DNA of 42,957 bases from Thalassotalea sp. (GCA_022448425.1 JAKVCY010000196.1:1-42957), one strand, 5' to 3'. Counted from the stretch's first letter, positions 1 to 8,961 are shown. Notes: generated from the sequence alone by a model not told the origin. Translations and numbers: made by a program.

Positions 1-49
1 CTTTGCAAAAGTCATCGACATCACAAAATAATTCAACTAGATTCTTCAT
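1..49 (-). CDS. IS982-family transposase, N-terminal fragment
   Basis: Only the first 16 codons are present, reading MKNLVELFCDVDDFCK. The LFC-VDDFC pattern is the characteristic start of IS982-family DDE transposases. The start is an ATG at 49-47, preceded by an AAGGA Shine-Dalgarno sequence at 62-58. The remainder, including the catalytic residues, is beyond the left edge, so whether the gene is intact cannot be judged. Confidence 0.75.
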   Translation of the reverse strand, partial: MKNLVELFCDVDDFCK

Positions 50-109
50 GCCTGTTCCTTGTTAGATTGAATCGTTCTTGGTCGAAAGATCAGATCTAGG
101 AACAGGCAT
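48..109. repeat. 12-bp inverted repeat sequestering the transposase start
   Basis: ATGCCTGTTCCT at 48-59 and its exact reverse complement AGGAACAGGCAT at 98-109 can form a hairpin in a transcript running into the element from outside. The stem contains both the ribosome binding site and part of the start codon of the transposase. Confidence 0.7.
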
Positions 110-276
110 TTAGTTCAATTTCTTAAACGGGATTGGGGTTAATTAACAAAGCAACATAGCCCAAGCCAATTAGCCCCAAGCGTTTGTATAAGTGTTTTCA
201 TATGGTCCTTTGATTGTAAACGTTGTTTAAGTTAGACGTATGTAGCAACTTTCTGAGGGGTAATGTTAGTGATACA

Positions 277-699
277 TTATGCGCTGCACGCTTCACTAAT
301 TGGCGTTTCACTACCTTCTAAAACCACCCAATAATAAACGCTCATACCGTCACGCTTTTTGCGAATGATATAGGTATTACCTGCTTCTGCCTTAAACTTT
401 ACACAGCCATTTGAAGTAATCATGCTGTGCCAGTACTCGACCTTTACTTCGTTTAATCCCTCCATAATTTTTGCACTTTCAGGGTAGGCTTTGATGAAGT
501 CGCCAGCGGCTTCTCCGTTTATCTCATGGATATAAAGCCTCTCATCTAGCCCAGCAAAAATTCCGTGTGCACGCTCAGAATCAGCTTTCAAGTAAGCTGC
601 ATTATCTACACTCAGCCCTTTCATTTCATACGTAGTTGATGCACAGCCAGATAAAAGCAATGTTAATGCGGCTATTCCCAGCACGATTCCATTCTTCAT
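277..699 (-). CDS. Small lipoprotein of unknown function
   Basis: The 140-residue product starts with a short charged region and a hydrophobic stretch ending in LLLSGC, a clear lipobox that puts the acylated cysteine at residue 19. It is therefore exported and lipid-anchored. The mature part has two cysteines (in SNGCVKF and near the C-terminus, SEACSA) that could form a disulfide. A GGAG ribosome binding site precedes the ATG. I do not recognise the family. It stands alone between the IS982 end and a small membrane protein gene on the same strand. Confidence 0.8.
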   Translation of the reverse strand: MKNGIVLGIAALTLLLSGCASTTYEMKGLSVDNAAYLKADSERAHGIFAGLDERLYIHEINGEAAGDFIKAYPESAKIMEGLNEVKVEYWHSMITSNGCVKFKAEAGNTYIIRKKRDGMSVYYWVVLEGSETPISEACSA

Positions 700-854
700 G
701 AATACTCCAAATTTTTAGATATGACTAGCGCTCCATTACGAGCAAAAACGTTATTGGTCAACATATTGAATAACGAAAACAGAATACTGTTTTTTCTTTA
801 TTTACTAACGTTGCTTACTAGCTCTTTTTATTAGCTCTTTAAATAGTTTTACGG

Positions 855-1163
855 TTAGCCAAAGATGTTGGTGAATTTGCTTAAAGCAAATAAAACAATA
901 CCAATTATTAATGCATGTAAGCGATACTCTGACCAAGAAAATGAGGTACTTTGCACCGCTCTAATGTATTCATCTTCAGCACCACTATTAAACATGTCTA
1001 TGGGCAAGAAATCAGATATATACACAGACAGTCCAAAGGCTATTAAAATGAGGCTACTTATAAAAATGAATTTAGTCACGATTCGATCCTGAAAGTAATG
1101 TAACGCATTGTTATAAATGCGTATAAACGTTTGACTAAGAATTACATTACGGAGCGAAACCAT
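855..1163 (-). CDS. Small two-TM membrane protein, hypothetical
   Basis: A 102-residue product with two hydrophobic segments, about residues 32-52 (FIFISSLILIAFGLSVYI) and 82-98 (LHALIIGIVLFALS), joined by an acidic loop. This fits a small inner-membrane protein. No family is recognised. The ribosome binding site is weak (GGGG about 8 nt before the ATG). A 75-codon reading frame on the other strand (865-1092) covers the same bases but lacks protein-like features, so I prefer this strand. Confidence 0.5.
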   Translation of the reverse strand: MVSLRNVILSQTFIRIYNNALHYFQDRIVTKFIFISSLILIAFGLSVYISDFLPIDMFNSGAEDEYIRAVQSTSFSWSEYRLHALIIGIVLFALSKFTNIFG

Positions 1164-1302
1164 ACTAAGCCCCGCAGCTCAGCCACTTAATTAGATTTTA
1201 TACTTTACCACTGCGCTTGTTCAGTGTTGTTTGCATCGTTTCTACTATACTCAATCTTGATGTTCTCAGACTATTAAGGTGTTAGTCACGCCAATACTTT
1301 CA

Positions 1303-2031
1303 ATGAATAAACACTTCATCATCATATTCGTCACCTTTTTATTTTCTAACCTAGTTTCTTTTAGCCTGATCGCTAAAAGCAATAATGAGTGTTTAAACCT
1401 TCACGTGATAAAAAACTCACCATTGGGCTTTATAGACAAAAGTAAAAAATTAAGAGGCGTTTATATAAAGAATCAACTGTTCCCTTATCCACGTATTTGG
1501 GAAAGCATAAAAGAGGCGGTCACGACAGGGGCATCATTTTCAAATCAGCTTCTCGTTCGACGAATATCAAGTATGTCGCTCTAATCCGAACGGTTAAGAC
1601 CATCATGATTCCGGCTAAAGGCAAAGTTGTCGATAGTTATAACGATCTAAAAAAAATTGAAGATCGGTAAAACCAACGGAACGCACTTAAGCAAAACATT
1701 TGATAATGATCCTGAATTACAGTTAGTGGAATTAACAAACTATGCTCAAGCGATAAAGATGTTGAAGAGCGGTCGAATAGACGCAGTGGCAGGCAGCGCT
1801 CTCGTGTTAAGTTATCAATTCAATAAACACGACGCTCTAAATGCCGTAGACTTATCTAATCGTCTCGTACTTGGAGAAAAAGAGCAGTGGCTTCAACTTG
1901 CTGAACATGCAACTTCTCAGAATGTTTCGAAGGCATTAAAAGACAGTGTTGAGCGACTTAAACATCAAGGTGAGCTAGATGCCATTATGGATAAGTATTA
2001 CGGCAAGCAATGGCGTGAGATAAATAACTAG
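1303..2031 (+). pseudogene. Periplasmic substrate-binding protein (SBP type 3-like), two frameshifts
   Basis: Three frames must be joined to give one protein. The ATG at 1303 starts a signal-peptide-like sequence, then NECLNLHVIKNSPLGFID and PYPRIWESIK. The frame must then shift by one near the AAAA at 1508-1511 to continue GGHDRGIIFKSASRSTNIKY and TVKTIMIPAKGKVVDSYNDL. It shifts again at the eight-A run around 1649-1656 to give LKIGKTNGTHLSK through the C-terminal region (SGRIDAVAGSALVL, LDAIMDKYYGKQW). The layout is that of a solute-binding protein of the amino-acid ABC transporter type. No permease gene is adjacent. The A-run shift could be a sequencing artefact; the other is less likely to be. 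Confidence 0.8.
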
Positions 2032-2085
2032 TTCGCTAAACAATTCGACAAACAGGTCAGTAAGGTATTCAGCCTGTAAAAAAAG

Positions 2086-2112
2086 GGAGTAGCGTAAACA
2101 CTACTCCTTTTT
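2086..2112. terminator. Bidirectional rho-independent terminator
   Basis: Stem GGAGTAG (2086-2092) pairs with CTACTCC (2101-2107) around an 8-nt loop, with an A-run on the left and five T on the right. It lies between the convergent binding-protein pseudogene and rlmB and can serve both strands. Confidence 0.8.
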
Positions 2113-2151
2113 GATTTATCTGATATTAACGCCCATAAATGATAACTCGGC

Positions 2152-2904
2152 TTAGCCTCGGCGCTGTCTTACAATTTCAAACAGGCAGATGCCCGTTGCT
2201 ACAGACACATTAAGACTCGATACCGTACCAGCCATCGGTAGCTTAACTAATTGATCACAGTGTTCGCGAGTTAAACGGCGCATCCCTTTACCTTCTGCGC
2301 CCATAACAAGTGCCATAGGGCCGTCCAATTTTACATCATACAAACAGGTATCTGTTTCACCTGCAGTACCGATAATCCAAACGCCCATTTGTTGCAGCTG
2401 CTTCATAGTACGAGCCAGATTAGTTACTTGCACTAAAGGAACCGTTTCTGCAGCGCCTACAGCAACTTTACGCACAGTAGCCGTAATACGCGCGGCTTTA
2501 TCTTTTGGAACGATAATCGCCTGAACGCCAGCCGCGTCAGCATTACGTAAGCAAGCACCTAAATTATGCGGGTCAGTCACGCCATCAAGGATTAACAAGA
2601 AAGGCGATTCGTCGCGGGCATCAGCTTGCGCCAAGATGTCTTCAATGTCATTTTCAGTATAGGTTTTGCCCGGTTTAACGCGCGCAACTACACCTTGATG
2701 CTGTTCACCATCACTCTTGTCGTCCAACACTTTGCGGTTCACAAACTGCGTAGGGATCTTATATTTTCGCGCTAAATTGATAATTGGCATTAGTCGCTCG
2801 TCATCGCGACCTTTTAGTAGCCACATATCAACAAAACGCTCTGGCGAACGTTTAATTAATTCGTTAACGGCGTGAATGCCAATTACGATTTCTTCTTTAG
2901 CCAT
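2152..2904 (-). CDS. rlmB: 23S rRNA (guanosine-2251-2'-O)-methyltransferase RlmB
   Basis: A 250-residue SpoU/TrmH-family (SPOUT) methyltransferase, usual length for RlmB. It has an N-terminal substrate-binding region ([17 protein letters not shown] onward), then the three SpoU motifs: [19 protein letters not shown] (about 107-125, catalytic Arg in the family), [14 protein letters not shown] (about 193-206), and [14 protein letters not shown] near the C-terminus, which builds the trefoil knot and SAM pocket. It 2'-O-methylates G2251 in the peptidyl-transferase loop of 23S rRNA. It lies 50 bp downstream of rnr on the same strand, the conserved rnr-rlmB arrangement, so co-transcription is likely. 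Confidence 0.97.
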   Translation of the reverse strand: MAKEEIVIGIHAVNELIKRSPERFVDMWLLKGRDDERLMPIINLARKYKIPTQFVNRKVLDDKSDGEQHQGVVARVKPGKTYTENDIEDILAQADARDESPFLLILDGVTDPHNLGACLRNADAAGVQAIIVPKDKAARITATVRKVAVGAAETVPLVQVTNLARTMKQLQQMGVWIIGTAGETDTCLYDVKLDGPMALVMGAEGKGMRRLTREHCDQLVKLPMAGTVSSLNVSVATGICLFEIVRQRRG

Positions 2905-2954
2905 ACTTTTTACTTACTCTTTAATTCGCTTGCGCTATATTCTGTTGCCTTGTA

Positions 2955-5423
2955 TTAAGCGCCTTTTGAGCGCTTTCTGGTATTTTTACCTGGTCTCGAT
3001 TTTCTTGCTTTACGCTTAGCCGCCTTCGACTTTTCTTTCTTTGGCCGTTCTTGCTTAGCTTTTTTCGATGACGGCTTTCCAGCTTTACTGTCTGCTTTAC
3101 TACCTACCTTATCAGGCGAATAAGTGACACCGCCTTTGCCAGCACGTCCCCTACCCTTAGCGCTCTTGCCTTTACCTTTGTTGCTAGGCTTCTGGCTGCT
3201 ATCGCGGCCACGTAGTGGTCTAGCACGTTTAAGTACGGCGTCATCACCAGCAAGAATTAAATCAATTTTCTTTTCATCTAAGTTAACAGCAGCAACTTGT
3301 ACTTTTAGCAAGTCGCCTACATGGTACTTAGCCCCTGTTTTCTCGCCCGTTAAACACATGCGAACATCGTCGAAATGGAAATAGTCTCTGCCCAACGATG
3401 TGATGTGAACTAGTCCTTCGATATGTAAATCAGACAACCGCACAAACATGCCAAAATTGGTCACAGTTGAAATAACTCCGGTGAATTCATCGCCGACATG
3501 ATCTTGCATGTATTCACACTTCAACCAGTCTGCGACGTCACGAGTTGCATCGTCTGCTCTGCGCTCTGTCATCGAACTGTGCTCGCCAAGCGAAACCACT
3601 TGCTCTTCGCTATAGCTAAAACAACCGACATTCACAGGGTTGTTTTCTTGAGCCTCAAGTATCGACTTAATCACTCTATGGATAACGAGGTCAGGATAAC
3701 GGCGAATTGGCGACGTAAAGTGGCTGTATGACTCAAGTGCTAAACCAAAGTGACCAATATTATCGCTTTGATAAACCGCTTGCTTCATTGAGCGAAGCAA
3801 CATAGTTTGAATCAATTCTTGGTCAGGCCGATCCGCCACCTTCACTAAAATATCACTGTAGTCCTGCGGTTCAGGCGCATCTGCTGAAGGCATTTGCAGC
3901 CCTAATTCAGCTAAGTAATTAACAAAGTTTCGATACTTTTCTTCGCTCGGTTTGTCGTGCACGCGGAACAATCCCGGCATCTTGTGCTTTTCAACAAACT
4001 TAGCGGTCGCGACATTAGCGAGAATCATGCACTCTTCAATCATTTTATGCGCATCGTTGCGCACTAGCGGCAAAATAGCCTCTATCTTTTTATTTTCATT
4101 GAAGATGAAGCGCGATTCTTCAGTTTCAAATGCGATAGCACCACGCCCAGTTCGCGCCATGTTAAGTGCAGTATACAATCGATGTAACTCTTCAAGCTCT
4201 TGCACTCGAGGTGCATATTGCTCTCTTAACGTTTCATCACCGTCTAGAATCGCTGCTACTTTTGTATACGTAAAACGAGCGTGAGAGCGCATGACTGCAG
4301 GATAAAACTTGCTACCTGATAGTTTGCCACGCTCGCTGATGGTCATTTCACAAACCATACACAATCTATCGACGTCAGGATTCAATGAACACAAGCCGTT
4401 GGAGAGTTTTTCCGGCAGCATAGAAATGACTTGGCTTGGGAAGTACACCGAATTACCGCGCGCTATGGCTTCATCATCAAGCGCTGACCCCGGACGCACG
4501 TAGTAACTCACGTCAGCAATGGCAACCCATAGTCGCCAACCACCTGATTTCTTGCGCTCACAATAAACGGCATCATCGAAATCTCGCGCGTCTTCGCCAT
4601 CGATAGTCACAAGTGGTAAATCTTTTAAATCAACACGACCTTGCTTGGCACTTTCTTCGACTTCTTCGGCTAATTTGCCAATTTCGCTATCAACTGCTTC
4701 AGGCCATTGGTGCGGTAAGTCGTGCTCTCGCAGCGCAATTTCAATTTCCATACCCGGCGCCATATGGTCGCCCAGCACTTCTGTCACCTTACCCACCGCA
4801 TTTGAACGTTTGCTCGGACGCTGAATAACCTCTACTACCACCATTTGACCATGACGCGCGCCTAACTTTCCGTCAGGCACAATCAAAATGTCTTGGTTAA
4901 TCTTGGCGTCATCTGGCACAACAAACGCTAGGTGATTTTCGACAAAGAAACGACCAACAATGCCATTTTTTCTAGGTTCTATGACATCGAAGATTTTGAT
5001 CTCTTTACGGCCTTGGCGATCGGTTCTGTCGAGTAATATGGCTTCAACAATATCCCCATGTATCACACGTTGCATTTCATGTGATGAGATAAAGTAATCT
5101 TTACCGCCCGTGTCTGGGGCAAAGAAGCCATAACCGTCGCGGTGACCTATCACACGGCCAGTTAGCTTAGTATTTCGATCAGTAATGACATATTGCTTGA
5201 ATTTATTAAAGGTGAGCTGACCTGCATTTTCCATGGCACGCAAACGGCGCTTCACGCCAACTTTGCGTTCTTCGTCTTTGTCGTAACCAAGCTTTTTCAC
5301 GATTGCGCTAAACGTCAGCGGCACTGGCGATAGCTTGATCATCTCCAGCAAGTGTTCTCTGCTGGCAACGGGCTTTTGGTATTTTTCGGATTCGCGCTGG
5401 TGAAATGGGTCTTTTGAGGTCAC
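2955..5423 (-). CDS. rnr: Ribonuclease R, 3'-5' exoribonuclease
   Basis: An 822-residue RNase II/RNB-superfamily enzyme. In order: an N-terminal winged-helix domain (about 20-85), two cold-shock/OB domains (about 85-250), the RNB catalytic domain with IDGEDARDFDDAVYC holding the metal-binding aspartates (D275, D281, D283, D284), an S1 domain from about 640 to 725, and a long Lys/Arg-rich tail from about 735. The basic tail distinguishes RNase R from RNase II and helps degrade structured RNA. It acts in mRNA and rRNA quality control with tmRNA. The gene precedes rlmB and follows motX. Confidence 0.97.
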   Translation of the reverse strand: MTSKDPFHQRESEKYQKPVASREHLLEMIKLSPVPLTFSAIVKKLGYDKDEERKVGVKRRLRAMENAGQLTFNKFKQYVITDRNTKLTGRVIGHRDGYGFFAPDTGGKDYFISSHEMQRVIHGDIVEAILLDRTDRQGRKEIKIFDVIEPRKNGIVGRFFVENHLAFVVPDDAKINQDILIVPDGKLGARHGQMVVVEVIQRPSKRSNAVGKVTEVLGDHMAPGMEIEIALREHDLPHQWPEAVDSEIGKLAEEVEESAKQGRVDLKDLPLVTIDGEDARDFDDAVYCERKKSGGWRLWVAIADVSYYVRPGSALDDEAIARGNSVYFPSQVISMLPEKLSNGLCSLNPDVDRLCMVCEMTISERGKLSGSKFYPAVMRSHARFTYTKVAAILDGDETLREQYAPRVQELEELHRLYTALNMARTGRGAIAFETEESRFIFNENKKIEAILPLVRNDAHKMIEECMILANVATAKFVEKHKMPGLFRVHDKPSEEKYRNFVNYLAELGLQMPSADAPEPQDYSDILVKVADRPDQELIQTMLLRSMKQAVYQSDNIGHFGLALESYSHFTSPIRRYPDLVIHRVIKSILEAQENNPVNVGCFSYSEEQVVSLGEHSSMTERRADDATRDVADWLKCEYMQDHVGDEFTGVISTVTNFGMFVRLSDLHIEGLVHITSLGRDYFHFDDVRMCLTGEKTGAKYHVGDLLKVQVAAVNLDEKKIDLILAGDDAVLKRARPLRGRDSSQKPSNKGKGKSAKGRGRAGKGGVTYSPDKVGSKADSKAGKPSSKKAKQERPKKEKSKAAKRKARKSRPGKNTRKRSKGA

Positions 5424-5528
5424 ACTAAATGCTCTAGATTTTTTTTGTATTATAGCTGTAAGTTATTCCAATTGAATTAAATATTTGATCATTCAACGAG
5501 AATTAAGAAGCTTATAGGTGAGAAGCGA

Positions 5529-5553
5529 GAAAACCGAGGATACCTCAGTTTTC
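5529..5553 (-). terminator. Terminator-like hairpin after motX
   Basis: GAAAACCGAGG (5529-5539) and CCTCAGTTTTC (5543-5553) form an 11-position stem with one mismatch and a 3-nt loop. On the minus strand the descending arm ends in GGTTTTC, giving a short U tract. It would end motX transcription before rnr. Confidence 0.55.
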
Positions 5554-5583
5554 CCAAGATTTAGTTGGCTCCAAAGTGCAGAA

Positions 5584-6213
5584 TTAATATTGAGCTCGCT
5601 TTGCTTTGGCAACAACGTTCGCCGGCATCTTTTCCGCAAGTTTGGCTAATGACTGGCTGATACGCTTGTGCAGCTTTTTGTCATCGGTGACAGCATAATG
5701 CAGCTGCGAATACAGTGCAGGAAAATCTAGTGGGCTACCTTCGCCTTCGTTATAAATATCCGCTAGGCGCAATTGTGCGTTTAGATTTTCAGATGCTGCT
5801 GCCGCTTTTAAGAAGATAATTGCCTTCGTCAAATCTGGCTGCATAAATTTACCTACGTGATAGTAGCGACCCATTTGCTCGAGCGCTTCAGGTAACCCTT
5901 GGTCCGCCGCACTTTGCATGTAATACAAACCAAGCTTCACATCTTTTTTGATACACACGCCATAAGCCAGCATGTCACCCCATAAAAATTGGTATGACGG
6001 CAGTTTAGCTTTAGTCGCGCGCGCTTTAATATCTTCCACCAATTGGCACTCATCTAAGACCACTTGGCTTAGGTGCTTATTCTCCTTGATAAGATCGAGC
6101 AATTGATTGTCAGTGTATATCTGAACAGCTTGGAGATTCTGCGCTTGCGCTGACTGCGCAGGCAAGATAGCTACGAAAGCAATGATTGTAATAGCGGAAA
6201 GTGTAAAACGCAT
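5584..6213 (-). CDS. motX: Sodium-driven polar flagellar motor protein MotX
   Basis: A 209-residue secreted protein with a signal peptide cut after about AQSAQA (residues 18-24). The mature part has the MotX signature order: LQAVQIYTDNQLLDLI, ENKHL, DECQLVEDI, the paired-cysteine segment around GDMLAYGVC, then Sel1-like repeats (LGLYYMQSAADQGLPEALEQ, KAIIFLKAAAASENLNAQLR). In vibrios MotX with MotY forms the T ring that holds the PomA/PomB stator in the periplasm. The gene lies upstream of rnr-rlmB, as I recall in Vibrio, and its upstream region holds a sigma-28-type promoter. Length and cysteines match the family. Confidence 0.92.
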   Translation of the reverse strand: MRFTLSAITIIAFVAILPAQSAQAQNLQAVQIYTDNQLLDLIKENKHLSQVVLDECQLVEDIKARATKAKLPSYQFLWGDMLAYGVCIKKDVKLGLYYMQSAADQGLPEALEQMGRYYHVGKFMQPDLTKAIIFLKAAAASENLNAQLRLADIYNEGEGSPLDFPALYSQLHYAVTDDKKLHKRISQSLAKLAEKMPANVVAKAKRAQY

Positions 6214-6568
6214 TTAAATTACCAAATAGTCATCACGGATAAACGTTAATAGAGCAACCGATGATCATTTATAGTTTACCCTACAGTACACATTATCGAC
6301 CAAAGCTATAAAAAGTTAATAGCACAGCAGCAAATAACGAGCGTTTTCTCTCAGCACGCTGCTCTTTCTAAAATGCTTCTATCAACAGTTCTTGAGCCAA
6401 TAAACACAGACCCTCTCTTAATTTGGGTAGCTTACTGACTCTTCATAAATATATAAGCAAGTTCGACACCAAGTTAAGAGCTAACGATTAATAAATAAAG
6501 TGCTTGCCAGCGTCTGAATAATTCTTAACAATGGCGTTAATTGCAGTTGTTTAATTGAAAAGGCTTAG
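6214..6568. other. 355-bp divergent intergenic region motX / diguanylate cyclase
   Basis: Holds the sigma-28 promoter candidate for motX at 6293-6319. The rest (6320-6568) is AT-rich and has no ORF or convincing hairpin. It must contain the promoter of the plus-strand cyclase, but I cannot pick one with confidence. Confidence 0.6.
6293..6319 (-). promoter_or_regulatory. Sigma-28 (FliA) promoter candidate for motX
   Basis: On the minus strand TTAACTTT (6319-6312), 11 bp, then GTCGATAA (6300-6293). The flagellar sigma-28 consensus is TAAAGTTT-N11-GCCGATAA, so 6/8 and 7/8 positions match with exact spacing. It lies about 80 bp before the motX ATG. In Vibrio motX is a late FliA-dependent gene, which agrees. 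Confidence 0.7.
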
Positions 6569-7600
6569 ATGTCAGATTTAGCCCAATTAATTGAAAATTC
6601 TAGAGCAAACCAAGCGATTGCTCAGAAGCTATTTACGATTGAAACTGAAATTCTAAGCTGTAGCTCTAGCAAGGAATTACTGCAAACTCTGCTGAAACTT
6701 ATCAAAGAACAATTCTCTTTAACGCATGTACACCTGCTATTAGTAGAACCTACGCCTATTAGTTACATGCTTAGTCCAGTGACTCAAACACAATGGCACC
6801 AAGAGAATACCCGCAAAATCAGCGCAAATCGTCTCGCGTTATTTCACAACAAAGATAACGAACACGAAACTGAGAAGCCATTATTAACCAATAACCTTCA
6901 GCAATTTGGCTGTCTTTTGCCGACGAACTTGTTCGAGGGGGCACAATCTGCCGCTTTTATTCCGGTCAAACTCGAGAATAAACTGTTTGGTAGTCTGGTA
7001 CTAACAGACAAGAGTAATGAGCGCTTTACCTCGAAACTTGGCACGTTCCATTTAGAACAGTTAGCCGTCAAAGTTAGTCTATGTTTGTCTAATGTTTTAG
7101 TGCGAGAGCAACTAGAGTATATGGCCAATTATGACCGATTAACGGGGGTTGCTAACCGTCGTTTGATGGAAACTACTTTTGCAAAAGAGCTAAGTCGCCA
7201 AAAACGTTATAGCGTTCCTTTCTCGATATTGTTTATCGATTGCAATAAGTTTAAGCAAATTAACGACACCTATGGTCACGACTGCGGCGACAAGGTGCTT
7301 GCTTACGTCGCCACTCAGTTACAAGAACTTATTCGTGAAACCGACCAATGTTTCCGTTACGCCGGTGATGAATTTGTTATCAGTCTTGCCAGCCAAACAA
7401 AGAGTGATGCACTAAAAGCGGCGAAACGCTTTACTGAATTTTTTGTCAATAACCCGATGCCATACGAAAATCAAAAACTCGACATAACCATTAGCTGTGG
7501 CGTCGCAGAAAGTACGGGCAAAGAGTCTATGGATGAATTACTCAAGCTTGCTGACGAACAACTTTACCTGCACAAACAAGAAAAAATCACCTACCGTTAG
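6569..7600 (+). CDS. GAF-like sensor with diguanylate cyclase (GGDEF) domain
   Basis: A 343-residue cytosolic protein. Residues about 15-180 form a GAF/DUF484-like sensor with no TM segments. Residues about 183-340 are a GGDEF domain starting at YDRLTGVANRR. The active-site loop is RYAGDEFV (AGDEF at 265-269), a variant known in active cyclases. The product-inhibition I-site RETD (256-259) is intact at the proper five-residue distance. The metal-binding Asp is in LFIDCNKFKQIND. It should convert two GTP to c-di-GMP under control of an unknown ligand. The next gene downstream is a ruined HD-GYP c-di-GMP phosphodiesterase on the same strand. Confidence 0.9.
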   Translation: MSDLAQLIENSRANQAIAQKLFTIETEILSCSSSKELLQTLLKLIKEQFSLTHVHLLLVEPTPISYMLSPVTQTQWHQENTRKISANRLALFHNKDNEHETEKPLLTNNLQQFGCLLPTNLFEGAQSAAFIPVKLENKLFGSLVLTDKSNERFTSKLGTFHLEQLAVKVSLCLSNVLVREQLEYMANYDRLTGVANRRLMETTFAKELSRQKRYSVPFSILFIDCNKFKQINDTYGHDCGDKVLAYVATQLQELIRETDQCFRYAGDEFVISLASQTKSDALKAAKRFTEFFVNNPMPYENQKLDITISCGVAESTGKESMDELLKLADEQLYLHKQEKITYR

Positions 7601-7695
7601 CTAGCACTAACTAGCTGCTGACTTGTTGCAAAAGTTAGTTTACTCGCTCTTATCATTATTAACTGGTCAGTAATTAACCACCGTTTATTGACGTA

Positions 7696-7730
7696 AAGCG
7701 CCAGAAGTTAAGCGCCAGAAGTTAAGCGCC
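7696..7730. repeat. 14-bp tandem repeat, 2.5 copies
   Basis: AAGCGCCAGAAGTT occurs at 7696-7709 and again exactly at 7710-7723, followed by a partial third unit AAGCGCC at 7724-7730. It lies about 30 bp before the start of the HD-GYP pseudogene. Confidence 0.9.
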
Positions 7731-7761
7731 GGCCTATGATGTAGCTAACTAGTAAGTCGTT

Positions 7762-8878
7762 ATGATTAAAGAAATAACGATTCAAGAACTTCACCTTGGA
7801 CACTACGCTGTCGATATTGTCGAGCTACAAGATAATTATCAGCTAAAAAACGCAGGTCATGTGAAGTCTGGGAAAATTATCGATAACCTTATTAGCCACG
7901 GTGTCAGCTCACTACTTATCGATACTGCCAAAACTCTTGAACCAATAAATGAAACTTCGAAAGAGTCCTCATCACCACTCGATAAAAGACACTTATTCAA
8001 AGCCTTGTACTGCAGAACATTGTCACCGATAGCGTTATCGACCTTGAGCCTGTTAAGGAAGTTACCGACCATACGGTTGAGTCAGTATCTCAAAACCCTG
8101 ATGCACTGGCTTGCGTGCTTAACATCAGAATTAAAGGGCAATATCTACTTGAACACTCGGTATCGGTCTCCGTACTAGTTGCTATTTTTGCACGCCATTT
8201 AGCGATCGAGAAACGTATAGCTAAAGACATGAGTCTCGGGGCATTTTTACATGATGTAGGGAAGGTCAAAATACCTGATGAAATTCTCAATAAGCCATAC
8301 AAGTTAACTGAAGATGAATTCGAGATCTTGAAGACTCATGTTGAGCACTCTATTGATATGATTCGACAGATTCCCAACATCTCTGAACTAGCCCTTGAAG
8401 TAGCTGCTATGCATCACGAAAAGCTGGACGGTAGTGGCTATCCCTATCAGCTAGCGCATGGTTAAATATCACTTTATGGCAGAATGATTGCCATTTGCGA
8501 CATTTTTGATGCTCTAACCGCCGATAGAGTTTACAAGCAAGGCTACAGTCATGTTAAGGCTTTCAACATCCTGCGAAAACTGGCAAGCCAAGGCGTACTT
8601 GATGCGCGTTTAGTCGATGAGTTTATTCGTTGTATGGGCGTTTACCCCCTCGGCTCTTTGGTGGAGCTGAGTTCGCATCGCCTCGCCATTGTTGAAGGTC
8701 GTACAAAAGACCCTATTCGTCTGAAGGTTCGTTCTACAACATCGACTACCGCCACTACACTATGGCCGAAGATATCGACTTAAGCAGTGCGAAAGAGAAT
8801 ATTGTCAAAAGTGTTAAGGCGGATGATTACAACCTAGAGATGAATAAGATTGTCGAATCTCTTATGCTGCAAGGTTAG
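7762..8878 (+). pseudogene. HD-GYP c-di-GMP phosphodiesterase (DUF3391 + HD-GYP), three lesions
   Basis: Joining frames restores a protein of about 370 residues. The ATG at 7762 begins a DUF3391-type N-terminus (IQELHLGHYAVDIVELQD). A frameshift near 8000-8010 is needed to continue as VLQNIVTDSVIDLEPVKEV and VESVSQNPDALACVLNIR. The HD-GYP core follows: EHSVSVSVLVAIFARHL, FLHDVGKVKIPDEILNK, and HHEKLDGSGYP, with all metal ligands recognisable. A TAA at 8463-8465 then interrupts the same frame, which goes on as ISLYGRMIAICDIFDALTADR. A last one-base shift near 8730 leads into YNIDYRHYTMAEDIDLSS and a stop at 8876-8878. The truncated open frames cannot make the whole enzyme. Confidence 0.9.
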
Positions 8879-8903
8879 TAAAACGGTTGGCTCAAACATG
8901 AAT

Positions 8904-8933
8904 AAAAAAGCGACGCTAATTGCGTCGCTTTTT
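8904..8933. terminator. Bidirectional rho-independent terminator
   Basis: GCGACGC (8910-8916) pairs with GCGTCGC (8922-8928) around a 5-nt loop, flanked by an A-run and a T-run. It separates the convergent HD-GYP pseudogene and RND permease gene. Confidence 0.9.
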
Positions 8934-8961
8934 AGTTGATTCAATCACGCTACTCTAGGCC

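Larger units (their letters stand above)
1..139 (-). mobile_element. End of an IS982-family insertion sequence (cut by window edge)
   Basis: The minus strand begins a protein of IS982-transposase type at base 49. About 90 bp upstream, the minus-strand sequence ACCCCAATCCCGTTTAAG (139 down to 122) starts with ACCC, as I recall for IS982-family terminal inverted repeats. I therefore place the element end near 139. The other end and any target duplication lie outside the window, so the boundary is an inference. Confidence 0.65.

Noticed and set aside
865..1092. Plus-strand 75-codon ORF
   Set aside because: It is antisense to a reading frame with two clear membrane segments and has no recognisable domain.
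3124..4828. Several plus-strand ORFs opposite rnr
   Set aside because: They mirror the codon structure of the strongly supported rnr gene and have no domain features.
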